Notes under the pieces: generated by a model | What the model saw: the letters and a program-made list of their open reading frames with translations, nothing else | Told to the model about the DNA's origin: nothing | The model's database searches: none | Translations under genes and position numbers: made by a program | NCBI GenBank assembly: GCA_963663905.2 | Contig: OY760657.1 | Location: 992,001-1,056,000 of the forward strand | Direction: 5' to 3' | Length of the DNA: 64,000 nucleotides | Origin: Saccharicrinis sp963663905 | Lineage (GTDB): Bacteria; Bacteroidota; Bacteroidia; Bacteroidales; Marinilabiliaceae | Shown: positions 1 to 8,473 of the stretch, piece by piece | Layout: each line of letters starts with the position of its first letter | Numbering within the stretch: the first letter of the stretch is position 1

Positions 1-54
1 TTTAGCGAAGAGAACTTATTTTTAGCTTTTTCATGGCAGCGGCGGCTTTTTTTG

Positions 55-86
55 TTTACTTTTTTGAGCTGTAGCAAAAAAGTAAA
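55..86. repeat. Inverted repeat / terminator-like hairpin
   Basis: Perfect 12-bp inverted repeat (TTTACTTTTTTG at 55-66, CAAAAAAGTAAA at 75-86) with an 8-nt loop, preceded by a GC-rich stretch (GGCAGCGGCGGC, 34-45). It may terminate a gene left of the window or be a dispersed Bacteroidota intergenic repeat. No coding region was recognised in positions 1-283. Confidence 0.5.
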
Positions 87-283
87 AGCCTGTCTGGCTT
101 GAAGACAAAATGTAATCTATTAAAAACATTACTTTTAGAATACTTTTCGATATATAATGTAGACAATGGCTTTAATTACGACAATTTTATATTAAAAAGC
201 ATAAAAATTTAATGATCCAGAACAATTATTACAGGCTCATTAAATTTTTTTTGTTTAAAATAGCAAACCTTAAAAAGTAAAAA

Positions 284-1573
284 ATGAACAATAGGTTTTT
301 ATTATCGATATCCTTATTAATAATCTTTATTACTACTGCCTGCGGTCAAAAATTAGTTCCTGTTGAAAAAGCTTGGTCAAATAATTCGGTTAATGCAGTG
401 GTGTTTCGTCAAAACTCATTGGTTACTCAGGCCGATACTCAGTTTATTGCCTTTTATACTACCGAAGGTAAGCTGGCTTTAGGAAAACGACACATTAATG
501 ATGATGCATTTATTATTAAAGAATCGCAATATGATGGAAATGTAAAAGATGCTCATAACTGCATCAGCATTATGGTTGATGGTGATGGTTATATTCATGT
601 ATCATGGGATCATCACGGACACCCGCTTCGTTATGCAAAGAGTGTGGCTCCATATTCTTTGGAACTGGGTCCAAAAACAGAAATGACAGGCCAAAATGAA
701 GGTAATGTTACTTACCCGCAATTTTTTAAAATGCCAAATGGAAACCTGGTTTTTATGTTTCGCGACGGGCAATCGGGTAAAGGTAATTTGGTAGTGAACA
801 GTTACGATACTAAAACTCAAAAATGGAGTCAGATACAAAGCAACCTTATTGATGGCGAAGGTCAGCGTAATGCTTATTGGCAGGCTTGTTTAGATCATAA
901 AGGCGTAATTCATGTTTCGTGGGTATGGCGCGAAACCTGGGATGTGTCAACCAATCATGATATGTGTTATGCACGCTCTAAAGACGGAGGTATCACCTGG
1001 GAAAATTCAAATGGTGAGCAATACGAGTTACCAATCAATGCTGCAAGTGCTGAGTATGCTGCTAAAATTCCTCAAAAGAGTGAGTTGATTAATCAAACCT
1101 CAATGACAACAAATGATGCTGGTGAACCTGTAATTGCAAGTTACTGGAGAGAGCAAAACTCCGATATTCCACAATATCATATCATCAGTTTGGTTCATGG
1201 AAAATGGATGGTGAAGGATTTAGGTTTCAGAACACAGGCATTTTCACTTTCGGGTGGAGGAACAAAACGAATTCCAATTTCGCGTCCTCAAATAGTAGCT
1301 AAATCAACTAAAAAAGGAAATGAATATTATTTAATATTCCGTGATGAAGAGCGCGGAGCAAAAGTATCTATGGCAGAGTTGAAGGATTCCGGTAAATGCA
1401 AAATCACCGATTTAACCGATTTTACTGTAGGATCATGGGAACCATCCTTTGATACCGAATTATGGAAAGATAAAGGAAGTCTGCAAATATTCGTTCAAAG
1501 AGTGGAGCAAGTAGATGCCGAAGGAACGGCCAATTTTGAACCTCAGATGGTTTATGTACTTGAGGTGAAATAG
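284..1573 (+). CDS. BNR_4-family beta-propeller glycan-degrading protein (PL24/PL25-like lyase or GH145-like)
   Basis: A secreted seven-bladed-propeller type protein (429 aa) of the BNR_4 class, which includes PL24/PL25 ulvan lyases and GH145 rhamnosidases. The N-terminus is a signal peptide ending TTACG, so it may be a lipoprotein. Visible repeats include VDGDGYIHVSWDHHGH and a later GVIHVSW. His91 and His111 are 20 residues apart, and Tyr144 and Arg160 are 16 apart. As I recall the characterised PL24/PL25 enzymes, the neutralising/catalytic His, Tyr and Arg have the same spacing, and Tyr198 could be the further Tyr. That favours a uronate lyase acting on a rhamnose-uronate linkage. A hydrolase role like GH145 is possible. 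It is the first gene of the carbohydrate block, with a 404-bp repeat-rich gap before the next gene. The family assignment is good; the substrate is inferred. Confidence 0.72.
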   Translation: MNNRFLLSISLLIIFITTACGQKLVPVEKAWSNNSVNAVVFRQNSLVTQADTQFIAFYTTEGKLALGKRHINDDAFIIKESQYDGNVKDAHNCISIMVDGDGYIHVSWDHHGHPLRYAKSVAPYSLELGPKTEMTGQNEGNVTYPQFFKMPNGNLVFMFRDGQSGKGNLVVNSYDTKTQKWSQIQSNLIDGEGQRNAYWQACLDHKGVIHVSWVWRETWDVSTNHDMCYARSKDGGITWENSNGEQYELPINAASAEYAAKIPQKSELINQTSMTTNDAGEPVIASYWREQNSDIPQYHIISLVHGKWMVKDLGFRTQAFSLSGGGTKRIPISRPQIVAKSTKKGNEYYLIFRDEERGAKVSMAELKDSGKCKITDLTDFTVGSWEPSFDTELWKDKGSLQIFVQRVEQVDAEGTANFEPQMVYVLEVK

Positions 1574-1852
1574 ATATTCTTAAGCGAGTTGGTACCTGCA
1601 AAACCCGAAAAAGCAAAAAGTTCGGCTTTGCATGTATCTGCAAACGGCAAGAAAACAAAAAGTTGATTTTGCAGGTATCTGCATATGAAGAAAAATCCAA
1701 AAGAATGCTATGGTCATTTGACCAAAGCCAAAAAAATGAAAAGATGGCTAATGGTCATTTGACCAAAGCTCAAAATATTGAAAAGTTGATGAATGGTCAT
1801 TTGACCAAAGCTTCAAAACTTGAAAAGATGATGAATGGTCATTTGACCAAAA
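1574..1852. repeat. Tandem array with 42-bp period (two sub-families)
   Basis: Two blocks with the same period run on from the stop codon of the preceding gene. In the first, CTGCA recurs at 1596, 1638 and 1679 and CAAAAAGTT at 1614 and 1656. In the second, the near-palindrome TGGTCATTTGACCA recurs at 1711, 1752, 1794 and 1836. Steps are 42 bp with two single-base slips to 41. Forty-two is a multiple of three, so a repeat-encoded frame stays open by chance, but that frame has no recognisable domain. Forty-two bp is also about four helical turns, so the palindromes would lie on one face of the DNA. The 404-bp gap (1574-1977) holds this array and the GC-rich palindrome after it. Confidence 0.8.
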
Positions 1853-1926
1853 TGCTACCGCGCGTTTCCTCACGCGTGGATACTCTGAACCACACGTGAG
1901 GACACGTGCTGAAGCGGTGCGGCAGC
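1850..1926. repeat. GC-rich imperfect palindrome
   Basis: The core arms TCCTCACGCGTGG (1867-1879) and CCACACGTGAGGA (1890-1902) pair with one G-T type mismatch around a 10-nt loop. Outer arms (ATGCTACCGC near 1851 and GCGGCAGCAT near 1919) pair imperfectly. The segment is far richer in GC than its surroundings. It lies directly between the 42-bp array and the GH43 gene at 1978, so it could act as a terminator or leader hairpin, or be a small inserted repeat. Confidence 0.6.
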
Positions 1927-1977
1927 ATCAAAACAAAAGATATTAGAACGATATTCTGAAACATAGAAACTAAAAAT

Positions 1978-4140
1978 ATGAAGAAAACTTATTTACTATC
2001 AATGGCGGCAATGGTATTTGCCTTTTTAGCAATCTTGTTACCAGGTTGTTCATCAGATCAGGATAATTACTCAGCTTACCTGTTTACATATTTTGTAGGT
2101 AATGGTCCTGGCGAAGAATCCATACATTACGCTGTAAGTACCGATGGTTATAATTATGTAGCCTTAAATAATAATGAGGCTGTTATCGATTCCAAGGATA
2201 TCAGTTCATCGGGGGGTGTTCGTGATCCTCATGTTTTGCGTGCCGAAGATGGTAAAACTTTTTATATGGTGATTACCGATTTATATGTTACCGATCAGGG
2301 TTGGAATAATTACGCGATGATTTTAATGAAATCAACCGATTTAATCATTTGGGAACATAGTATTATTAATATTCCTGAAACTTATGCTGATACATTTGGT
2401 GATGTTGACAGGGTTTGGGCTCCACAAACCATTTACGATGATGTGGCTAAAAAATATATGATTTATTTTTCCATGAAGCAGGGTAATAATCCTGATATCA
2501 TCTATTATGCATATGCTAATAAAGATTTTACAGCTCTTGAATCGGAACCAAAACAATTGTTTTTTAATCCAACAAACAATGCTTGTATCGATGGTGATAT
2601 CATTAAAAAGGATGGTAAGTTTTATTTCTTTATGAAATCAGAATCCGGTGAGCCGGGCATTAAATTGGCTATCTCTGATAAACTGACAGAAGGTTATGTA
2701 TATCCAAATACCGACAGGGTTGATTGCTCAAAAAATCCTGTGGAAGGTTCTGGTACGTTTAAACTAAACAACAGCGATGAGTATATTTTAATGTACGATG
2801 TTTATACCAGTGGACAGTATCAGTTTACAAAAAGTAAAGATTTACAACATTTCGAAGTGGTTGATCATGAAATCAGCATGAACTTTCACCCTCGTCATGG
2901 ATGTGTTATTCCTATTACTCAAAAGGAATTGAACCGTTTAATGACCAAGTGGGCTACCGTTGAAGGAGATTTTGTAAAAGTAACTTCACCAATGGTAAAA
3001 ACACAAAATGTAAGCTTTAATGGCGAAACCAAAACTGTTCATATTCCATTAAAGGTTGGCGTTGCCGATTTAACACAGTTCGATCCTCAGTTTAGTGCTT
3101 TTACCGGTATTGATTTTCAACCAAAGGGAGCGCAGGATTTTTCTAATGGATCAGTTGAATATACATTTACTATCGAAGGTCAGGCCCCAGTTAAATATAC
3201 TGTTGAAGTTTCTGAGGATCATAACCCTGTACTGGAAGGTTTTTATGCCGATCCGGATATTATCTACTCTAACAAAACCAACAAGTATTATATCTATCCA
3301 ACTAGCGATGGTTTTCATAACTGGTCGGGTACTTATTTTAAAGCATTCTCGTCAGAAGATTTAGTAAACTGGACTGACGAAGGTATTATTCTTGATTTAC
3401 TAAAAGATGTTAGCTGGGCCGATCGTAATGCATGGGCGCCATGTATTATTGAAAAGGAAGTGAATGGAGCTTACAAGTACTACTATTATTTTACAGCTGC
3501 TCAAACCATAGGTGTTGCTGTTGCCGATGATCCTGCTGGTCCGTTTGTGGATAGTGGAAAAGCTTTAATTGATAAAAAACCTAAGGGTATAACACGTGGT
3601 CAGATTATTGATCCGGATGTTTTCCAGGATCCAAAAACCGGCAAATTCTATTTGTATTGGGGAAATGGTTTTATGGTAGGAGCTGAATTAAACGATGATA
3701 TGGTTTCGATTAACGAAAAAACATTAACTGTTTTAAATCCTGATCATACTTTCCGCGAAGGAAGTCATGCTCTTTATCGCAATGGTATTTATTATTTTAT
3801 GTGGAGTGAGGATGATACCCGTAGCCCGAATTACCGATTACGTTATGCTACTTCAAATTCTCCATTGGGTAAGTTTACTATTCCTGAAAACAATATTGTT
3901 ATTGAAAAGAAACCTGAAGACGGCATTTATGCTACTGGTCACAACTCAACAATTCAAGTACCCGGCAAAGACGAATGGTATTTAGTATATCACAGATTTA
4001 CTCTTCCTAAAGGAATTGGAATGGGTCGTCCTGCAGGCTTCCACAGAGAAGTTTGTATTGATAAAATGGAATTTAACGAAGATGGAAGCATTATCCAGGT
4101 AACTCCAACTTTAAAAGGAATAGAACCATTATCAAAGTAA
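1978..4140 (+). CDS. Surface lipoprotein, two GH43-like propellers (C-terminal one catalytic)
   Basis: Lipoprotein (720 aa) with lipobox LPGC followed by an acidic stretch (SSDQDN), the kind of signal that sends Bacteroidota lipoproteins to the cell surface. Residues about 30-325 form a first GH43-like five-bladed propeller (GGVRDPHV; VWAPQ). A beta-rich linker covers about 335-415. Residues about 418-715 are a complete GH43 domain: base Asp425 in YADPDI, pKa-modulating Asp545 in IDPDV, and acid Glu594 in REGSH. GH43 enzymes are mostly alpha-L-arabinofuranosidases, beta-xylosidases or exo-galactosidases; with two GH51 genes downstream, arabinofuranosidase is the natural guess. In the N-terminal unit the catalytic set is less clear, and it may bind rather than cleave. 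The N-terminal unit resembles the half propeller fused to the GH51 at 8474. Confidence 0.82.
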   Translation: MKKTYLLSMAAMVFAFLAILLPGCSSDQDNYSAYLFTYFVGNGPGEESIHYAVSTDGYNYVALNNNEAVIDSKDISSSGGVRDPHVLRAEDGKTFYMVITDLYVTDQGWNNYAMILMKSTDLIIWEHSIINIPETYADTFGDVDRVWAPQTIYDDVAKKYMIYFSMKQGNNPDIIYYAYANKDFTALESEPKQLFFNPTNNACIDGDIIKKDGKFYFFMKSESGEPGIKLAISDKLTEGYVYPNTDRVDCSKNPVEGSGTFKLNNSDEYILMYDVYTSGQYQFTKSKDLQHFEVVDHEISMNFHPRHGCVIPITQKELNRLMTKWATVEGDFVKVTSPMVKTQNVSFNGETKTVHIPLKVGVADLTQFDPQFSAFTGIDFQPKGAQDFSNGSVEYTFTIEGQAPVKYTVEVSEDHNPVLEGFYADPDIIYSNKTNKYYIYPTSDGFHNWSGTYFKAFSSEDLVNWTDEGIILDLLKDVSWADRNAWAPCIIEKEVNGAYKYYYYFTAAQTIGVAVADDPAGPFVDSGKALIDKKPKGITRGQIIDPDVFQDPKTGKFYLYWGNGFMVGAELNDDMVSINEKTLTVLNPDHTFREGSHALYRNGIYYFMWSEDDTRSPNYRLRYATSNSPLGKFTIPENNIVIEKKPEDGIYATGHNSTIQVPGKDEWYLVYHRFTLPKGIGMGRPAGFHREVCIDKMEFNEDGSIIQVTPTLKGIEPLSK

Positions 4141-4233
4141 GGAGAAAGGAGAAAGGAACAAGGAGTATGGAACAAGGAAGTTGAGAATTCCCTTTTCCCT
4201 TCTCCCTTCTCCATGTTCCCTTTTCTATGTTCC
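4141..4233. repeat. Purine/pyrimidine mirror-like inverted repeat
   Basis: A purine-only-like arm (GGAGAAAGGAGAAAGGAACA and onwards, 4141-4180) faces a pyrimidine-rich arm (4187-4233, with CCCTTCTCC and ATGTTCC motifs). The arms can pair imperfectly into a long hairpin between the GH43 gene and the next BNR_4 gene. It could attenuate transcription or be a dispersed repeat. Confidence 0.5.
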
Positions 4234-4264
4234 AATTTTATCATAAAACTAAATCTAAATAAAA

Positions 4265-6124
4265 GTGAAGAGTCTATCCAAAAGTATTCGTCACATACAA
4301 TTTATAAGTTGCATTCTGTTCATATCCGTAACTTTAATGAATTGTACACATCAACAACAATCTCAAAAAACAGTTGTAACACCTTACGAAGTTACCAGTC
4401 AGGGAGCGTGGTGTTGGTTTGCAGATCCAAGGGCTATTCATCATCAAAACGAAGATGGAACAATCAATAAATCATATATAGGATATATTGATATTCATGG
4501 TAATATAAAAGCAACACAACATGATTTTATTACCGGAGAATCAAAGGAAGTTTTAATCAGATCGTATTTTCAACCTGATGATCATGATAATCCTACCTTT
4601 TTAATATTACCGGATAACAGGGTGATGATATTTTACTCCCGTCATACCGATGAACCATGTTTTTACTATCGTATTTCAACGCAACCCGGTGATATTACAA
4701 GTTTAGGAGAGGAGTTTACAATAACTACAAAGTACAATACTACCTATCCATCGCCATTTATATTATCCGATGATCCAACCCATTTTTATATTTGTTGGCG
4801 AGGCATCAGCTGGCATCCAACCATAGCAAAGTTTACCATTCCTAATATGGATGATAAAACAGAATGTGTCTGGGGACCATATCAAATGGTTCAGTCAACA
4901 GCTTCTCGTCCTTATGCCAAATACGCATCAAACGGAAAAGATAAAATTGTAATGGCTTATACAACGGGTCATCCCGATCCAACAATGCCAAATTATTTAT
5001 ACTATAATTATATCGATATAAATACCTTGGAATTAAAGGATATTAAAGGCACTGTTTTATCAAAAATTGGAGAAGAAATATACCCTGTGGCTGCTACTTC
5101 TGAGTATCAGCAATCTTATCCCAATGCAGTAGTCGATGCCAGTGAGTTACGCGATTGGTTGTGGCAGGTAACACTTGATACCAATGAAAATCCGGTTATT
5201 GCAATGGTAACCATTAATGAAGATAAATCATCTCATGATTATTACTATGCTAAATGGAATGGAGAAAGCTGGCAAAAGACCTTTTTATCAAATGCAGGTG
5301 GCCATTTTCATCAATCGCCCGATATTGAAAAATGTTACAGCGGAGGAATGGCAATCGATGATCAAAATACCAACGAAGTGTATTGCTCGGTTCCTGTAAA
5401 CGGTAAACATGGTAAAGTATACGAAATAGTAAAATACCTTATTGATGATAAGGGGTTGGTAAGTTTAACCGATACGATTACGAAAGATTCTGAGTTGAAT
5501 AATATTCGTCCTTACATTATTCCACATAGAGCCGAATCGCCTTTGAAACTTACCTGGATGTATGGCAATTATTACGATTGGATTGTAAGTGTTGAGCGTC
5601 CGTTAGGTTTTTGTACCAGTATTCGCGCTGATTATAATGTAAAAAGTGAAATAAAGAGGGGTGGTGCTACAGTTTTGCATTACGATGATGTGCAAAAAGA
5701 TGAAGTAAAAAGAAATTTTTCATTTGATACGTTAAAGGATTTTACCATTCAGTTTGAGGCTACTTTGGATACCGCCAATTTTTTTGGAGATATACTTAGT
5801 AATCAGGTTTTCGCTTATGGTATTGATAATACTTCGATGAAACCATATGTGAAATTAAATGATCAAAGCATCTATTCCAGTACTAATATTCTAGGAAACT
5901 CAGATATCTGGAAAATAAAGCCTAGATCAACCGGAGGTATTTGGTGGGATGTAACTCCGTACAAAAATTTAAGCTTAACGATAAGTTATTCCAATAATGA
6001 ACTCATCACTTATATCAATGGAGCCATTGATCAGGTAATTACAATAAATAATTTGGAGTTGTATGATCTGAGAGTTGAGAAATTGGTTCAAAATATTAAT
6101 TCGTTAAACGTTTTTAGTAACTAG
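4265..6124 (+). CDS. BNR_4-family beta-propeller lipoprotein with C-terminal beta-sandwich
   Basis: Lipoprotein (619 aa; Cys27 in LMNC). The start is GTG at 4265, chosen because the signal peptide begins there and no upstream in-frame ATG fits. Residues about 40-440 form a BNR_4 propeller (AWCWFADPRAIHH; HDNPTF). His107 and His127 are 20 residues apart, with Tyr161 and Arg179 following, nearly the layout of the protein at 284 (His to Tyr 54 against 53 residues). This suggests the same chemistry on a different linkage. Residues about 455-619 look like a concanavalin/LamG-type sandwich that may bind glycan. It is followed after 18 bp by the DUF2264 gene, so they are probably co-transcribed. The fold assignment is good; lyase versus hydrolase is open. 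Confidence 0.7.
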   Translation: MKSLSKSIRHIQFISCILFISVTLMNCTHQQQSQKTVVTPYEVTSQGAWCWFADPRAIHHQNEDGTINKSYIGYIDIHGNIKATQHDFITGESKEVLIRSYFQPDDHDNPTFLILPDNRVMIFYSRHTDEPCFYYRISTQPGDITSLGEEFTITTKYNTTYPSPFILSDDPTHFYICWRGISWHPTIAKFTIPNMDDKTECVWGPYQMVQSTASRPYAKYASNGKDKIVMAYTTGHPDPTMPNYLYYNYIDINTLELKDIKGTVLSKIGEEIYPVAATSEYQQSYPNAVVDASELRDWLWQVTLDTNENPVIAMVTINEDKSSHDYYYAKWNGESWQKTFLSNAGGHFHQSPDIEKCYSGGMAIDDQNTNEVYCSVPVNGKHGKVYEIVKYLIDDKGLVSLTDTITKDSELNNIRPYIIPHRAESPLKLTWMYGNYYDWIVSVERPLGFCTSIRADYNVKSEIKRGGATVLHYDDVQKDEVKRNFSFDTLKDFTIQFEATLDTANFFGDILSNQVFAYGIDNTSMKPYVKLNDQSIYSSTNILGNSDIWKIKPRSTGGIWWDVTPYKNLSLTISYSNNELITYINGAIDQVITINNLELYDLRVEKLVQNINSLNVFSN

Positions 6125-6142
6125 ACTTAAATATCTATCGCT

Positions 6143-8182
6143 ATGAAGATCTCAAATATTATTGTTGCAGTATTCGTGTTATTGACTTTAGGATTATCAT
6201 CCTGTAATACACAAAAACCTAAGAATGCTGTAACCGAAGAAAAACCAGCTAATGTTTTTGAAGTTAAGAACCCGGATTACCAATTGAGTCCGGCAACAGG
6301 AATGACTCGTGAACATTGGATTAATGCAGCCGAATATTTATTACAGGGAGCGTTTTCGTATATCCATACCCTGGACGACCCGATGAAATTTCCAAAGCAA
6401 CCCGGAAAAACTTATCCGCGCGAAGAAAAACAAGTTCCTACTGAAAAACTGGAAGGCTTGTGTCGTACATTATTTGTGGCAGCTCCTTTATTAAAGGAAA
6501 ATCCCGATTTAAAAATGAATGGAATTGCAGTGGCAGAGTATTACCGTCATCAAATTCTAAATCTCGTTAATCCGGATAGTCCTTCGTTTATTGTGCCACG
6601 CCCTGAAAATGGTGGGCCTAGTCAAAATTTGGTTGAGTTTGGAGCTTTGGCCATCTCATTGTTTGTTGCTCCCGAAGTAATATGGGAACCATTAACCCAG
6701 GATCAGAAAGATGCATTGGCGCATACCATGTTAAGTTATGGCGATGGCCCAACAGTGCCTTCAAACTGGCGTTTCTTCAATATTTTTGTACTAAGCTTTT
6801 TTAAAGATCAGGGATATGATGTTAACGAAGATTTGTTAGTGGAATATCTTAATAAAAGTGTGGATCAATACCGTGGTTATGGATGGTATAACGACAGCCC
6901 TGCATATGATTATTACAGTATGTGGGCATTTCAATTGTACAGTGTATTATGGTCGGATGTATTTGGTTTAAAAAACTATCCGGAAATAGCCGAAAAGCTG
7001 ATTCACAATTTCCAGGATCTGAATTATAACTATCCAAACATGTTTTCAAAGGATGGTAAAATGTTAATGTACGGCCGCAGTATTTCCTATCGTTTTGGAT
7101 CTGTATCGCCATTCCCATTTATGGGTAAATACGGGGGTGATGATGTAAACTTAGGATGGTTACGTAAGATTTCTTCGAGCACTATTTTACAGTTTTTACA
7201 ACATCCCGGGTTTTTAAAAGACAGTGTTCCTACTTTAGGATTTTATGGTGCTTTTGAACCTGCAGTACAAATTTATAGCTGCCGCGGAAGTGTGTATTGG
7301 ATGGGAAAAGCTTTCTTAGGTTTGTTGCTTCCAAAAGATGATCCTTTTTGGACAGCCGTTGAAAACGATGGTCCATGGGCTGATTATAAAGACGGTCAGG
7401 TTTATAATAAATTTGCCGAAGGTTCAAATGTTTTAATCACAAATTATCCATCAATAGGAGCTTCTGAAATTAGAGCATGGTGTCATGAAAAGGTAAAAGA
7501 CGACTGGCAGTTGTTTCGCTCTACCGAAAACTACAATAAACTATCATACAGTAGCATTTTCCCATGGCAGGCTGATGGAGCAAATGGCGAAGTGTCCATG
7601 AACTACGCGTTTAAAAACAAAGAAAATAAATGGGAGGTATTCCGTTTATATGATTTTAAAAAGTTTGAAGATGGAGCGTATTATCGCGATGCAGTTTTAG
7701 AGACCAATGAAAACATTAAAATGAATTTGGTTGATATTCCTTTGGCTAATGGAATATTAAGAGTAGATAAAAATATTAGTTCTGAAGATGTTGAAATGCG
7801 GTTGGGTCATTATGCGTTACCTGAATTTGAACAGCCGATTATAACCACTACTCAAAAAGCTGGCGATTATGAAGCAACCATCATTGATAATGGTAAATAT
7901 CAATTGGCTTTGGTTCCAATTAAAGGTTGGAGTAATACTGAGGTTATAAGCGCAGAAGGCCTTCATCCTGAAAGTAAAAAAAGCAGTGTAATTGAAGTTC
8001 AGGATACATATAGTAAAGATTTAAGATCAAAGGTATATATCATGCTGATGCTCTGCAAAAAGTCGGGAGATTCTTGGACTGATGAGGAATTAAATCCTTT
8101 GGAGTCGGTTAAAATCACGGATGATGTATCAAAAGTTGAAATACATTTTAAAAACGGAGCAGAAAGAACTATAATATTTTAA
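6143..8182 (+). CDS. DUF2264 lipoprotein, probable glucuronidase-type glycoside hydrolase
   Basis: Lipoprotein (679 aa; lipobox SSCN) with the DUF2264 signature over residues about 50-400: REHWINAAEYLLQGAF at the start, RPENGGPSQNLVEFGALAIS, and SNWRFFNIFV. From helix spacing it should be an (alpha/alpha)6 barrel followed by a beta-sandwich tail (about 430-679). To my recollection CAZy places this family in GH154, with beta-glucuronidase activity; I cannot verify that here. It sits 18 bp after a BNR_4 gene, and a strong terminator follows at 8253-8288, so it ends the first carbohydrate transcript. A role in removing terminal uronic acid from a branched polysaccharide fits its neighbours. Confidence 0.75.
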   Translation: MKISNIIVAVFVLLTLGLSSCNTQKPKNAVTEEKPANVFEVKNPDYQLSPATGMTREHWINAAEYLLQGAFSYIHTLDDPMKFPKQPGKTYPREEKQVPTEKLEGLCRTLFVAAPLLKENPDLKMNGIAVAEYYRHQILNLVNPDSPSFIVPRPENGGPSQNLVEFGALAISLFVAPEVIWEPLTQDQKDALAHTMLSYGDGPTVPSNWRFFNIFVLSFFKDQGYDVNEDLLVEYLNKSVDQYRGYGWYNDSPAYDYYSMWAFQLYSVLWSDVFGLKNYPEIAEKLIHNFQDLNYNYPNMFSKDGKMLMYGRSISYRFGSVSPFPFMGKYGGDDVNLGWLRKISSSTILQFLQHPGFLKDSVPTLGFYGAFEPAVQIYSCRGSVYWMGKAFLGLLLPKDDPFWTAVENDGPWADYKDGQVYNKFAEGSNVLITNYPSIGASEIRAWCHEKVKDDWQLFRSTENYNKLSYSSIFPWQADGANGEVSMNYAFKNKENKWEVFRLYDFKKFEDGAYYRDAVLETNENIKMNLVDIPLANGILRVDKNISSEDVEMRLGHYALPEFEQPIITTTQKAGDYEATIIDNGKYQLALVPIKGWSNTEVISAEGLHPESKKSSVIEVQDTYSKDLRSKVYIMLMLCKKSGDSWTDEELNPLESVKITDDVSKVEIHFKNGAERTIIF

Positions 8183-8252
8183 AAAGATTATTAATGTCAA
8201 TCAAATGTTATTCTTTTTTTTTAACTATTGATTTGCATTATTAACACAAAAG

Positions 8253-8292
8253 AAGAAGGCTGGTTAGTATTTATATACCAGCCTTCTTTTTT
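8253..8292 (+). terminator. Rho-independent terminator after DUF2264 gene
   Basis: Perfect 12-bp stem, AAGAAGGCTGGT (8253-8264) with ACCAGCCTTCTT (8277-8288), a 12-nt loop and a T run. It lies 70 bp past the stop and closes the 284-8182 block. Confidence 0.85.
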
Positions 8293-8440
8293 ATTAATAA
8301 AATGTCCTCATGCATAAGTTTCTTATCAAAATTCTTTCATTAACATCGGTGAATATAGATGAATTTTAAAATATATGAGGCTTTTGTAAATAATGATAGT
8401 GAAACGTACTATTTTACATGTTAAAAAGTGTTGAAATTTG

Positions 8441-8448
8441 TACTTTTG
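8441..8448 (+). promoter_or_regulatory. Putative Bacteroidota -7 element for the GH51 pair
   Basis: TACTTTTG matches the phylum -7 consensus TAnnTTTG, 25 bp before the ATG at 8474 and downstream of a terminator. The -33 region carries only a loose TTTT match. It would drive 8474-12622. Confidence 0.45.
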
Positions 8449-8473
8449 AAAGTAAATACTAAATAATCCTCAC

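Noticed and set aside
1663..1899. 78-codon frame through the 42-bp array, giving a repeating 14-residue peptide
   Set aside because: The period is a multiple of three, so the frame stays open without selection. Single-base slips exist in the array, no domain or signal is seen, and the frame runs into the GC-rich hairpin.
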